Shown here: one piece after another, positions 44,624 through 56,769 of the stretch | How positions within the stretch are numbered: the first letter of the stretch is position 1 | How the letters are laid out: the number at the start of each line of letters is the position of its first letter | NCBI GenBank assembly: GCA_047967505.1 | Contig: CM106538.1 | Source: Dipteris shenzhenensis | Lineage: Eukaryota; Polypodiophyta; Polypodiopsida; Gleicheniales | Length of the DNA: 64,000 nucleotides | Reading direction: 5' to 3' (one strand) | The notes under the pieces: model-generated | Told to the model about the DNA's origin: nothing | The model's input: only the letters and a program-made list of their open reading frames with translations | Databases searched by the model: none | Translations under genes and position numbers: made by a program

Positions 44624-45764
44624 TCACAAGTCTTGCAGCTGGAAGCAGCCCACAAGCTCATTCCAGCATTCACAAATCGATTGGTGCTTGCAGAGTGCAT
44701 CGCTTCCTTCCATCATCAACCACAAATCATGATTAATGTGATGGTTGACTCCGTCAGCAGATTGTTCGTGCGTGCCTGTGGTTATCAGATTGCTGCGTCG
44801 AATATTGATCTGTTCCTGGGAGTCGTGTGTGCGGAAATTAGCACTGATATTGCTGCCGCAGAACGTTAATTCGCTAGACGGTTCTGCAATCTGCACCTGC
44901 TTAGTTGATGAATCGTTGCTCGTTGCTACCGTTATTTTATTGGTTATGCGATCGATCCACATCGCCCATTCCGATTCTATTGAGACTTGATTCACGGTCC
45001 TTGCGGAATTAATTGCTTGGGCCTCTTGCGCATTGATCTGGGTGTCCGGAGAGATAGTCGACTCTCCAGAAGTACCCTCAGCATCAAAGAACGATGTGAA
45101 CACAGTTCGCAGCACGGGAATCTTCGCATGACAAACAGGGTTCATCCCTCTGCTGCCACACTCTTCTTTCTCAATCGCGCATGGGGTTTCACTCGTAGTT
45201 GATTCTGTTTTATCGATGCTAATTGTCGTCCGCTGTTTCTGTTCTCGTCTCCTCATGAAAATGTGCCACATGTTCTTCACATCGTTGTCTGTTCTCCCCA
45301 CAAGATGCGCAGCTATCTTGGTCCATCTGTTGTGAGAAAGAACATTTGAGGCAGCGATGTAGTAGTATTCATCGAGTGTCATCAGTCAAAAGTGGAATCT
45401 CATCAATCATAGCAACTACACTCTTCAATACCAATACCTGTTTCCATAGAGTTTTTGCAGCTCATATACATGCATCGCTTCCTCCATCGAGAATTTCCCA
45501 CGCTTTATGCCTGGTCTCAAGTGGTTCATCCAACGTCTCCTACAGCTCTTTCCGCATCTTCCCAGACCTGCTCAGCATCGCAACTGTAAGCCATTTCCAA
45601 AGGAACCTATTCAATCGGCTATGAGAGAGATATATAAATATATCTAGCAAGGATCCACTCACCCGCTTGACGAGCTATGTCGCTCCAAGTGAGGTGGGTT
45701 CGCGGCTCGCGGCCAGGATTCTCAGCAGCTTTTCATCCTCTTCGGGTGACCAAAGAGCTCTCAT
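44624..45764 (-). pseudogene. R2R3-MYB transcription factor gene with apparent exon-1 frameshift
   Basis: Exon 1 45764-45663: WSPEEDEKLLRIL then, in another frame, TWSDIARQAG. Exon 2 45567-45438: [40 protein letters not shown]. Exon 3 45326-44624: WTKIAAHLVGRTDNDVKNMW and a 200-residue C-terminal region without a known motif. The exon 2-3 junction rebuilds GNRWTKIA exactly, as in plant R2R3-MYBs, and the second and third helices are conserved. MYBs of this class bind DNA in the nucleus. From either start (45773 or 45764) exon 1 hits a TAG in ACATAG and its phase does not match exon 2. A one-base change near 45700 would explain it: a sequencing error, a real pseudogene, or a missed upstream exon that sets the other frame. 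Confidence 0.75.
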
Positions 45765-47963
45765 GCTTACCATTACCTATGATCCAATTCAGATTTTGAG
45801 TTTAACAGCTATTAATGCATGATCGCGAGCTGCAATATAGCTCAGAGAGACTGATGATATTTTGCTATCTTTACCAATTCCCACGACGGTCTAGTTCTAG
45901 TTCTAGCTTTACTTCGAGACTTGAGCGACTAACCTTTTACGACCGTCAACGAAGATCTCTACGAGGAAGCACACTAGATTGAATTAGTAGTAGGACTGTG
46001 CGTCAACACTGATTGAATATTGTGTTAGGCTGCGCCTTGTGGCTGACGCCGTTCACAAACCGTGAAAACACGCTTTGGGACAAGGAAGCACTTTCTTCCT
46101 GTAGGGATGTTGCGGCGCCAGAACGCCAAAGGCTTGAGACTGTGCGCCTTGTTGCTGTCTTATGATAGGATAGAGCACGGATCACATTTCAATGGATATC
46201 CCTGGACAGTCCATGTATAATTTGTAAACCCATGTCACAGATCATCAGGGTTCAGAAATATCGAGTCAGGAAAGAGTTTTCCGGTCATGAGATGTCTGGT
46301 GGATGTTTGGCCAACACAGAAAGCCAGTGGTCTTGCTGCTTCAATGCACGGACTGATGTGAATGCACAACAAACTATTAATGTGGACATATAATGTATAA
46401 GGTGCAAAATTGTGCAATCCAGCTTCCAGGTGCTAGGACCGGGCTGGATTACGATGAAGAGCCGGCTTCACGAATAGCAGTTTGAAACTCGCATCACCCC
46501 GGCCGCTGGCTCAAGCCTCAGTCTTTGCTCGATCCATTTTTCACGCAAACATGCTGATTTCAACAATAACGACGTGCAATCTATCTGTGCTTTCGACAAG
46601 GCAATCTGAGTCCAATCATTGTCGTTGTCATAGTTTCTGCCAGAGATTCGTCGAGCAAAAGCATCAGAGATTCAGAGGTTGCAAATCTTTGACTGAAAAA
46701 ATATGATTCGAATGGATTAGACTGTATAAGTTGATTCTTCAAATGGTTGAGTCATTGTTTTCATAGACCTCGGGAATGATTTGCAAGAATTGACAACGTG
46801 AGATGACAACCGAGACTGAGCAGTTGAACCGTGAACGTGTGGCTTCAAGCTTCAATGGAGTGTTAGGGCCTGAGGGGGGGCCTTCCTGAAATGTGCAGGT
46901 TTGAGTGATCGCCCACTTAAGTGTTCTGCTGCCTGTCAACGTAATCCACTGGCGGTTGTGTCCCTCGTAGATGTGGGAATTAATTTTTTCTTAACTCAAA
47001 TTTTAACTACTTTTTAACTTTCACTCTTAAGAAAAACTCTTTAAGAGAAATTCTAACAAGGTGAAAGCTTTCACAAGGCCTGCCAAAATGAATCACGAGG
47101 CTAGCTATGTATTGAATGATGGTGGAGATAAAAATGAATCACCAGGGTAGCTAGGTATTGAATGAAGGTGGAGATAGAGAGTCACTAAAATTTCTTAGAG
47201 AACAAAGAAAACTTAATGCAATAGATCTACAAGAAAGAAGCCACTCTTAATTCCCAAATATTTCATCACTCTCTCCTAAAAAGATGTATTGGTCGCATCA
47301 TTAGTTCCCATGAAGTCTAAAGTAGATTATAAGCCAAGCCGAGTTGTCCCATGCAGCATAGACAAGCCACAATGCACAGCTTCAATCCACGATTTTCCCT
47401 TCCAACCGAAAGAAATAAATGATATAGATCGCAAGAAAGAGGCCTACAAGAAACGAGCTTGTAGGTCTCCTCTCACAAGTAAAGCAACTCCTTTCGAGGA
47501 GGTGAGTTGCACATCTTACATGACACTTCTGTTTACCAAGTTTTCAAAGGGCCGCTTCTGTGCTTACATGCATTTCTCAGACAATAGCTAATCTGCTCGA
47601 GCCTTCGTTACTAGCTGCCAATCTGAGCTCCTCTAAGTATGTAACTGGTAGGAAGCAGATCATGCATTCTATAGAGGGTATGGTCAGTCATCAAAACAAG
47701 CAAAAGTTGTGGAGGTAGGCTGGATTCAAGGCATAGGATGATAAGAAGCGAGTCAAAAGATGATTTAGTGCTGGAAAGAGCATAAAGAAGCCTCAAAAAG
47801 ATGCGAAAACAATGGAGAACTTGTTCACTACCTTGAAGATAATTCGAAAGGAGGTGGGGGGATGCACGTTGCTATGCACTCTTCTCTTATTAAGGTGTAG
47901 ATACATGCAAGTTAAAGATCGAGTTGAAGCAAGTTGAGCAGGTTATGCCCATGGTAACAACAT
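45765..47963. other. Region without recognised gene
   Basis: Likely MYB promoter up to about 46000. Further on, short frames at 46003-46185, 46482-46706 and 47289-47591 show no motifs. A short direct repeat with GAATCACNAGGNTAGCTANGTATTGAATGA occurs twice, at 47090 and 47139. Confidence 0.45.
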
Positions 47964-48041
47964 GTGTCAAATGAAATTACAACAAAAGCTGAAGGGGACC
48001 ACCAAGTAAAGGTGGAGGAGGCAATGTGTGAAGAAAAGCAA

Positions 48042-48203
48042 GAAGAAAGTGAGAGTAAGGTGAAAAATAATGGGGTAAAAGTTGTGGCAATGGAAGGCTT
48101 GAAAGGTTGTGGTTATGAAGAAGAAGAAAGTGAGAGTAAAGTGAAAAATGAAAGGGTAAAAGCTATGGCAAAGGAAGGCTTGAAAGATTGTGGCTATGAA
48201 GAA
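48042..48203 (+). repeat. 81-bp tandem duplication
   Basis: Two copies starting GAAGAAAGTGAGAGTAA, at 48042 and 48123, with about 10 differences. The length preserves reading frame. Confidence 0.85.
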
Positions 48204-48227
48204 AAAGAAAGGCGCTCCCACTACATT

Positions 48228-48230
<3 letters not shown>

Positions 48231-48274
<44 letters not shown>
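48231..48274. repeat. (GA)n microsatellite
   Basis: About 22 GA units. Confidence 0.95.
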
Positions 48275-48276
<2 letters not shown>

Positions 48277-48311
48277 ATTATTCTAAAAGCCTTGCACACA
48301 GTGAACCATGA

Positions 48312-50334
48312 GATGTGACATCTTCCTCACCCTTAGATTATCACAACCCTTAAAGCCCCTCTGACATTACCTTTCTATCATAGCATTCTTTAAGGCCCTT
48401 GCACAGTTCCCATAATAAGAGAACCCAAAAAAAACTCTATGGCTTTGCGTGCGGCATGCCAAAAAGCCTCGAATCCTAGGTCCTTTTACCTAGTGATGTA
48501 TGGCATAGCCATGCTTGTAATCATACGATTGTATGAATATATGCTAACTTCAGGGGATTGCTACTCTAGTTTTGTATCAATCCTTCCATGCAATTCAATA
48601 GGGCACACCTTTTGATAACTACTTTTTTTAATTGATTCCGTGCAATTCAATAGGGCATAGCTCTTGATATATACTTGAGGCCAAGGCAACTCATGCATAG
48701 ATCTTTTCTTCACAACCGCGTCTCAAAGCTCTCTGCCTTTTCAAAAAACTGCACTCTTTAGGCTTATATTAATGCCTACTCTATTCTAATCACTTGTACT
48801 GTTGTAATCATTAAAGATCTATGAAAGTGTCCAATCTACCGACGTATTACCTTGCCATTGGGAGGAATTGCCACATGCTACTTTAGCATTGAATTCCCTT
48901 TTGTTAGGATCAATGTGACATATCGCCCTACCATAAGACCACACATCTAGGGATCTTACCACTGGGAGAAGTAACTTGTGGCACCTTCACATTAATTTCA
49001 CTTCCTTTTCATATATAAAACTGATAAAACAAAAAATTTCCAACCATTCCAAAAAAATAGATTAGAAGATCATAAATGAAAATTTTACAATCCATCTCAT
49101 GTCAACCTAAGTGTTTGAACAATGATTTATGGTATTACTTTTTAAAAGCACTCCCTCCCCCAAACATAATTCAAGGCTTTATTTAATTATTTTATGAGAT
49201 GAAGGTTGCAGCTTTGTTTTGTAGAAAGTGAGGCTTTTTCATATTTGCATTGAAATGCACTTAATCTCAGCAAGGGATTAGTGTGTCTATTGTTTGTGAA
49301 AGAAAGTGTAGGTCTTATGCTCACTTAGGTCGCATTTTTGGGCCGATACACAATTGGATCTAGCCAATCAAGGAGCTATTTCTGGAGCATTTTTTGGGCT
49401 ATGCTATGATGTGCTACTCGGAGAGATTTCAAATTCAAGGCAGTATGGCACTCTAATTGGGTTTTTTTCCAACGTATTGATTGCCACACTGGCGTAATGA
49501 TCATGCACATGACTTGTGAGAACTTGCTAGTGTAATCGTTCTGAACACCTAGTAGAGCTTGACACATAGTACTCTAGGTCTTTACTCCATGGGCATATAG
49601 TCATCCTAGAAATAGTGCAAATCTCAACACGTGCCACTCCACGCCTTCACCCTATGGAGCCTGTACAGTCCATGGGCATACAACTATTTCAAACATGGTA
49701 TAGAGCTTGACATGCACCGTGTTGGCTTACAGTTCTATGACCACCACACTTGTTCAAAAAGAGAGCTACTTTAGCATTTTTAAGGTCATTTAAAACCATC
49801 AAGGTGGTTTCAGGAGCTTCTTTCATAGCTATTTGGTGCAAAGAAGTAAATTAACCACTATTTTATCTTATGATGTACCAAATTTTCCCTGAAAATCATT
49901 GCCTAAAGCAAGAATTTTGTGCCCCATTGCATAAAACAAAAATTCTAAAGTTGAATGCTACCTTGAGGGTCCCCAACCTACAAACTAGCATAGGAGATAG
50001 CCAAGGGAATAGATCTCAATGACCTTTGGAAGGCCTGGCATAGATGTGAACCTAGTAGTCCAAGTAGCATGCCAACCATGGCGGTGGCTGGAATGCACTT
50101 TTTAGCACTTTTTAAAAAGTTTAGACATTTTTTAGGGCACTTTTTAGCTCTCTTAGAGCATGCTCATGATTGCATAGAGACTAACACAAAGCAAACAAAA
50201 AGATCACACAAAGATACTCATATTTTATATAAAAAACTAGACTATCATGTGCATTCAATGGTATATTACTAGAAATCCATTAGCACCCCAGTAGTGGCAT
50301 ACTCTACTACAAAATAATAGTCTACTATAAAAAA
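48312..50334. other. Region without recognised gene
   Basis: Two related blocks, GTGCAATTCAATAGGGCA... near 48590 and 48645, form a short duplication. The rest shows no coding, tRNA or transposon signature. Confidence 0.45.
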
Positions 50335-50612
50335 TTTATTAGAATAGTCTAAGTAGATTAAGCATTTGGAACTGTTTCAGAGAATATGAGAAAAGAGAAA
50401 TATGTTTGTAATATTACAAAATTGGTAAGTATTATAAAATTTTGGTAACCTTGGGCCTAGTGTAATATAAAAATTTTATTACAATAGTCTAAGCAGACTT
50501 ACCATTTGGCACTTGTTGGGAGAATATGAGAAAAGAGAAACATGTTTGTATTATTATAGAATTTGTAAATGTTACCAAATTTTGGCCACCTTGGGCCCTA
50601 TTTACAATTAGC
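50335..50612 (+). repeat. Diverged 140-bp tandem duplication
   Basis: Copies start at 50335 and 50475 with TTTATTAGAATAGTCTAAG and TTTATTACAATAGTCTAAG. They share GAGAATATGAGAAAAGAGAAA and TTTGGTAACCTTGGGCC / TTTGGCCACCTTGGGCC. Confidence 0.85.
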
Positions 50613-52599
50613 CGTTTGCATCCTAAGGTACAATCTTGGGCCATATGTACAAAATTTTGGCCGTTTGCATCCCTCAATGCATCCAAAAGGAGGTCAAAAA
50701 TCAAAACAAGGCACCTTCAACTCAAAAGGAATACTGCCCCACCTTGCAAGCCTTTGAAGGAGGTCGGACATCAACAAGGCCACCACTCCGCTTCAAAGGC
50801 AAGTACTGCCTTGCCATTCAAGCCGTTGAAGCAAGTTGAACATTGAATGTAACATAGATGCTAAGGAGCATAAGCAAAAAAATGAGCAAAATCTTCCCAA
50901 AAAATTCGAACTCCTTGATCAATGTCTGAATGGGCTCCATAGAAAAGAACTCAATGCAAGCCATCTGCATTTATCCATGTTAACTCCTCAATCTTGAGAC
51001 CAATCAAGAACCCCTATTGAACACGAAGCATGAACACAACACATGGCATTAAAATCTTTGAGCAATGCAATGTGACCACCTTGAGGAAGGAAGAAGATAT
51101 AATATGGATGTTGTTGGTATAAAGAATGTTGGTAACACTAGGGGGTCAATACAAGAGTGGACATGGTGGAGGGGGGAGTAGTGGAGAAACAGGCAATGAG
51201 CAGTGTAGAGATAGATTCTAATGATGATGACTAGGGGGTCTGATGAGAAGTGGGAAATAGCAATGGAGGAATAGCATTAGTGGAGAAATAGAGTTCTTGA
51301 TGGCAAACAAGGGAGCCAATAAGTAGTGGAGAAATAACATTAGACGCATAAAGATGAGGGTGCTTTTTTATGCGTAGTCTGTGTATTACCAGCCGATTGA
51401 AGAAGTGGCATTTGATCAATTGGCATGTCCAAAAAATCATCAATGGATTTCAAACAATCAAAATGGCCTGGTAATTAATCGCTAGCCAACCTGGTGGCAT
51501 GTCCAGCTAATCATGAGTTGCCTTTAATCAATCAATCTATCAATCATGTGCCCAATGCATGCTAGCCAAGTGGATTTATTCACCACACCAAATTAAAATT
51601 TAAGTCTCGATGATTGGTAACTAATTACTCTACATGCAAGCCCGGTGGTTGTCATCATGTCTAAAATTTGAATCATCATTGCATTCTTAAATTGATACAA
51701 TGCTTGCACAAACTCAATTCAAGCCATATACATGCCAGCTAGGGGGCTCCATGCCCAATGGTTGGGTCATCAAATTAAGCCTCAATGACTAGTTAATAGC
51801 TGCTCACTCTACTTACTCCACATGCAAGCCTAATAGTGCATGTAAGCTTGGTGGTTGTCATCATGACTCGTAATTAACTACTCATTCTATTTACTCTACA
51901 TGCAAGCTCGATGGTTTTCATTGTGATCAGCAATCAAGTGCTTGGGTCCATGGATGATTTTTTCAAGTTAAGGAGCTAAACTTTTATATTGGTGTTGAAA
52001 GTTTGTATGCCCTAATAAAAATAAATGTTTAAAACATTCGCCAGGATTTGAAAGTTATATGCAAAAAAAATTAAAGTTTTGCCAAAATTTACATTTTTTC
52101 CTTCAAAATTCAAAATAAAATATATAAAAAATTACTACATTCTACTCATATTATGAAACTAAAAAAATGATCTTGAAAACTTTCACCAAGATTTTATATT
52201 AATATATAAGCATAGCTTCAATAAAAACAACCCTGCTTGGGTCATTGTTTGCTTGGGTGTAGCCATTTTTGGTGAGGTTTAGGGACTTTTCTGTATATAG
52301 GTATCTTGCATGACCCATAACTTATGCATTGCTCAATCGAATTCGGCAAAATTTGTCTTCAAGTTGTAGTACTCATTCCAAACTTGAACATGAGAGCTAA
52401 AAATTATGGAATAAGGATTTGGAACGAGAGCATTAATGCATTACGAGTGCTATGTTGCATGTGAAGCATGCATCTTGAAGACTATAGGGGAGGTAGCAAG
52501 CTAAGGGTGTCCACTTCCGGACCACTTTCAGGTGAGTGTGACCTCAGTGTGACACCCCCTTGAGTGAAAATACAAAGGTTTTGCTTCGGTGTGAAATAC
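50613..52599. other. Region without recognised gene, small repeats
   Basis: Two CCTTGCAAGCC/GCCATTCAAGCC blocks (50730-50835), several AGTGGAGAAAYARC blocks (51170-51345) and three TGCAAGCYYGGTGGTTGTCATCATG-like blocks (51630-51935) point to local duplications. No gene motifs. Confidence 0.45.
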
Positions 52600-53240
52600 C
52601 TCAATCGAAGTATCGTCTCCAATGAAATTCACACACGAGGACAACCGAGCCAAGCCAATACCTCGATCGAGGTCCTAGACTTTCTTTCACTGAACCGAGC
52701 CTATACCTCGACGATCGAGGTCTCGTGGCAAGCCACCTATACCTCGATCGAGGTATCATGGCAAGCCACCTATACCTCGATCGAGGTATTGTGGCAAGTC
52801 CACATACCTCGATCGAGGTATCGTGGATAGATGACTTCGGTCGTGTCAAATACCACGATCGAGGTATGTGGCATCCGACATGGCAGATGACATACCTCGA
52901 TCGAGGTACCGTGGCAAGTCCAAAAACCTCGATCGTGGCATGCTGGACCGATGACTTGGCCGCATGTCCGATACCATGATCGAGGTATGTGGCATCCGGC
53001 TGGCAGCTGGCATACCTCGATCGAGGTATTGTGGCAGGTCCATACCTCGATCGAGGTATGCTGGACGGATGTGTATGTGGCATGTCGAATACCTCGATCG
53101 AGGTATCGAGGTATGATGGAGCGATGTATATGTGGCATGTCAAATACCTCGATCGAGGTATCGTGGCATGTCTATACCTCGATCGAGGTATGATGGATCG
53201 ATGTGTATGTGGCATGTGAAATACCTCGATCGAGATAGTG
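52600..53240. repeat. Array of palindromic sites TACCTCGATCGAGGTA
   Basis: About 16 sites, most a perfect 16-bp palindrome, a few with one or two changes. Central GATC (or AATC) positions: 52604, 52665, 52713, 52746, 52779, 52811, 52857, 52899, 52931, 52978, 53019, 53049, 53096, 53151, 53181, 53228. Spacings fall mostly into two classes, 30-33 and 41-48 bp, with a higher-order unit of three sites every 118-132 bp. Spacers carry GTGGCAAGTC, GGACNGATG and GTGGCATCCG words. A last degenerate half-site is at 53295, after the TATA box. Confidence 0.95.
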
Positions 53241-53256
53241 AAACCCTAAATTTTCG

Positions 53257-53264
53257 TATATAAA
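53257..53264 (+). promoter_or_regulatory. TATA box downstream of the palindromic array
   Basis: TATATAAA in TTTTCGTATATAAAGAGAGG, 29 bp after the last array site and 93 bp before the ATG at 53357. This spacing suits a plant promoter with a start of transcription near 53290. Confidence 0.65.
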
Positions 53265-53356
53265 GAGAGGGACCCCCCTCATTCTTCAAACCTCGATCAA
53301 GCTCCTCCTCATCGAAATCAACGGATTTGCGGGAGCTCGACGGAATTTCAGCAGCG

Positions 53357-56300
53357 ATGGACAACGACCGACAGACAACGACGAAGATGGACAGAGCGGG
53401 AGATTCTAGGTAAGGTTTTTTTAATGTAGCTTTTTTTTTTTGCGAAAATTTATTTAAATTTTATTTTATAAGAATATCTCATTCAATTATAAAATATTTC
53501 AAAATTTCAAATGCATTTTAAAGTTTTTTTAAATTATTTTTTTAATTACATAAGTTTTTATTTAAAATGTGAAAATGTATATATTTTGTTTTTTAAAATC
53601 ATCTATTGAAAAAAAAAAGAGATTAAATTAGTTTTTATGTTATTTTTCAAATTAGTGCTATTTTTATTTAAATAAAAAAACATTTAAATTTTATTTTTAA
53701 AAATCATCTTTTAAAAAAAAAGAAAATAAGAGTTTAAGGTAGCTTTTATGTTATTTAAGTTAGTGAAGTTTTTATTTAAATGTCAAAAAGTATATATTTT
53801 GTTTTTTAAAATCATCTATTAAAAAAAAGAGAGATTAAAGTAGTTTTTATGTTATTTTTTAAATTAGTGAAGTATTGAATTAAATATAAAAATGTTTAAA
53901 TTTTGTTTTTAGAAATCATCTATTAAAAAAAAGAAAATAAGTGTTTAAAGTAGCTTTTATATTATTTTTCAAGTTAGTGAAGTTTTTATTTAAATGTCAA
54001 AATGTATATATTTTGTTTTTTAAAATCATCTATTTCATTTATTTTAAAAAAGAGATTAAAGTAGTTTTTATATTAGTTTTCAAATTAGGGAAGTGTAGCA
54101 TCTTTAACACAAAGTTTGAAATTTCTTTGAAAATGAAATAAGACCAAGGATGTACATCTAAATCCCTTTTTCAATAACACCGTTAAATAACTATTGTGTG
54201 TGCATCTTGCATTGAAGAGTGGAGCAACTTAGAGCATGTAGGGAGTGCATGTGTTGCATTTGCAACATAGCACTATTGTAGGCATAGCCACACATTTGGC
54301 CCATCTATCGTTAGGTGCATAGGATGATCCCAACGACATCCTACCTCATCAAGGAGTACGTGACTAAGTGTAATCAATCAAACAAATAGGAGAGAGTAGG
54401 TCATGTGGCTAGCAATCCCTTTAGGTGGCACGTGAAACTATAGAAATAGGGAACTAGGGAAGGTTGTAGATCTATGTATGGATATAGTTACATAGACAAA
54501 TACAAAGACTTATGTGATTCCATGAAACCTTGTCATGAGCTTTTGCAAAAATTCAATCAAAATTGGTTAGCTAAAAGTTTTCATTACGTAAATAGATTAT
54601 TAAGTCCCATTGAATAGAATATTATTTTCATTACCCAAATAGAATATTAATTTCCATATGTTTTTTTTGTGCATGCACTAGCCAGCGCACAGGTTCTGGC
54701 ACCACTGTTCGTATGCAGATAGCGATTTTGAGAGCTGAGATGAGGGCACTGCAGGATGCTAGGGCACCCCCTCACTTGGTTGCGAGTCTAGATTCAGTCA
54801 TTGATGCTCTAGGTCGATTAGACATAGTTGAGGACATTTTGGATACCTTTTAGGCACAGGTTGAGGTAGAGATCACTAGTCATGGCTTGGATTGGAGAGC
54901 CATTTGAGAGTTGTTTGAGCGTGAGTCACCTCACAGGTAGGCCTTAGAGGATATGCTTTGGGATGGTCACACTGAGGCGATGCGACCATGATCAGGGTTG
55001 CCCTTTTATATTTTACGTTGTAGGCACCCCGTCATAGCAGCACACATTTATCCGAGATATCTCGCTGTGAATGGTGGTCGATTGCCTCACAACCGTCAGA
55101 TAGCCAGGTCATTTGCCATGCAGCTATACGCCGAGTTTGTGCTTGGTCATCGGGTAGACTACCTTAGTACCCGTCCAGGATCAGGAGCGGGACATGGTAG
55201 GATGGGCCGTCAGGAGTGTCAGACTACACGGCGTCGATGCGAGGCACCAGAGCTGCACACTATCCCTGCACCAGCATTGGGAGCTGTTGGAGTACAGATT
55301 AGGGGGGATGTTCATTCAGTGGCCTCATCCTTGCACGACATGGTCTCTGCCCTATCGAGATCACTTTCGATTCCACCTCCCACATCTATGGAGCCTCCCA
55401 CATCTACACCGCCTCAGCATGAGTTGGAGACTCGAGACGCACAGATTGCAGAGTTGGAGGCATTGTTGGCCGAGTCTAGAGATGAGGTTAGTTATTCTGA
55501 TTATTTTAGTTTATTTTTTTGTTGCGTGTTTTGAACTGAAGGGTTTTGGTTAATTCTCACCATGTATGTGACATGTTTGCATTGCAGGCACATCTATTGC
55601 GACAGGATATGGAGTCTCATGTACGACTGTTAGAGGCAAATTTGGAGGAGCAAAGGATTCGGACACGCATAGCCTACCATCGAGCGGAGCACTATATTTT
55701 GTAATTGAGACATATTAGTCATGATCCATCTCGCCATAGGATCGACCCCAGTGTGGCCCTGTACCCCGCTCCTCCTATAGATGTGCTGACTAGGATACCC
55801 ATAGATGCACCAGTCATAGCCAGACTTCCTACCACCACTTGTGTCCTTTGCCATGAGGATTTTGACACCGTAGGGTGGTTTGGACCAGGGTGCGGCCACA
55901 TCGCACATCTCCATTGCATGACCCGCCACATGGTGGCATGATCAGTGTGCCCTGTATGCTTTGTTGACATTAATGTGGCCACATATAGAGGACTAGGCAT
56001 GGATGATCTGTATCCTGGTCATCGTCAAGCCATTGATCCTTTTTCCCGTGTGGTCTTGACAGAGCACTACAGGGAGGAGGCATAGAGAGCTTTGCTGCAG
56101 CAGGAGGGTGTTGATACGTCAGTGGTTGCAGCGTGTGTTCCGCGACGCTTCTCATATGGTGATTTCATGCCAGGTGATGAGGCACGAGCAGAGGAGGCAC
56201 GCCGTATTGAGCGAGAGGTAGAGCTTCAGATATCATTGCAGCAGTGGGTGGAGCAGCAGCTTAGGCGGGGCCGAGACCAGTGTCTTCTACATGTAGAGAC

Positions 56301-56541
56301 AATTACTCGTGCTGGATTTGAGGCATGAGTATTCGCAAATGCACGAATTTGGGAGCTAAGGCATGCATACATAAAGGAGGTGAGGGAGGCAGAGATGGTA
56401 CCAATGGCTCGTGCAGCATGCCCTCCTCTTCATCAGGATGAGGCTGGCCCATCTCATGCAGGAGATGAGGCTGGCCCATCTGATCCGGCAACGGACGGTT
56501 GGGCAGCGGGTCGTACAGGAGCCACGTCAGAGGATGACTAG
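53357..56541 (+). pseudogene. RING-type zinc-finger gene, three exons, eight in-frame stops
   Basis: Exon 1 53357-53409 (MDNDRQTTTKMDRAGDS), intron 53410-54681, exon 2 54682-55486, intron 55487-55587, exon 3 55588-56541. Introns are GT-AG and phases agree, giving 603 codons. Exon 2 has a helical start, then a Pro/Thr/Ser linker and a coiled-coil-like ELETRDAQIAELEALLAE. Exon 3 has a RING-H2-like CVLC...GCGHIAHLHC...CPVC, then Glu/Arg/Gln-rich helices. Such domains often belong to ubiquitin ligases; that role is inference. Stops lie at 54851, 54905, 54938, 54989, 55702, 55939, 56083 and 56326, yet there is no frameshift. The stop at 55939 is inside the RING. The final TAG at 56539 looks genuine. 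I do not recognise the family outside the RING. Confidence 0.6.
53590..54100 (+). repeat. AT-rich minisatellite inside intron 1
   Basis: Four to five diverged units of about 110-115 bp, each with GATTAAAGTAGTTTTTATGT, AATTAGTGAAG and AAAATCATCTATTAAAAAAAAG words. Two alternating unit types give a roughly 230-bp higher-order period. Confidence 0.8.
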
Positions 56542-56769
56542 AGGATCATATGTGGAGTTATCAGATTCTAATTCAGGATGATTGTTTAGGCTCACACATA
56601 TCTTGTTTAGGGATGCACTTCTGCACAATGATGATGATGATGTACACATTCATTTTGGTACTTTCATGATATTGTTCTAATTCTTCTTCTTCAAGGTCCT
56701 TAACCATCAAACTCCAATGTGAGCTACATAAGTAATTAAGAATAATTATTATTTGACACAATGTCATCA

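Larger units (their letters stand above)
47964..48311 (+). other. Open frame with a duplicated 27-residue acidic/basic repeat
   Basis: A 115-codon frame whose first codon may not be a true ATG start. It contains two copies of a unit like ESESKVKN..VK.MA.EGLK.CGYEE, and the final part is a GA microsatellite read as Arg/Glu. The charged repeat recalls LEA-like or coiled-coil proteins, but the frame may only reflect an 81-bp (multiple of three) duplication. No function is assigned. Confidence 0.25.

Noticed and set aside
52601-53364. Frames with repeated YLDRGI / TSIEV / IPRSRY peptides on both strands
   Set aside because: All are translations of the palindromic CCTCGATCGAGG array, which is open in several frames because it lacks stops.
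54661-54700. The GCATGCACTAG acceptor as a transposon end instead of a splice site
   Set aside because: It joins exon 1 to exon 2 in a consistent phase and follows a T-run, which fits a splice acceptor; no repeat of the sequence was found.
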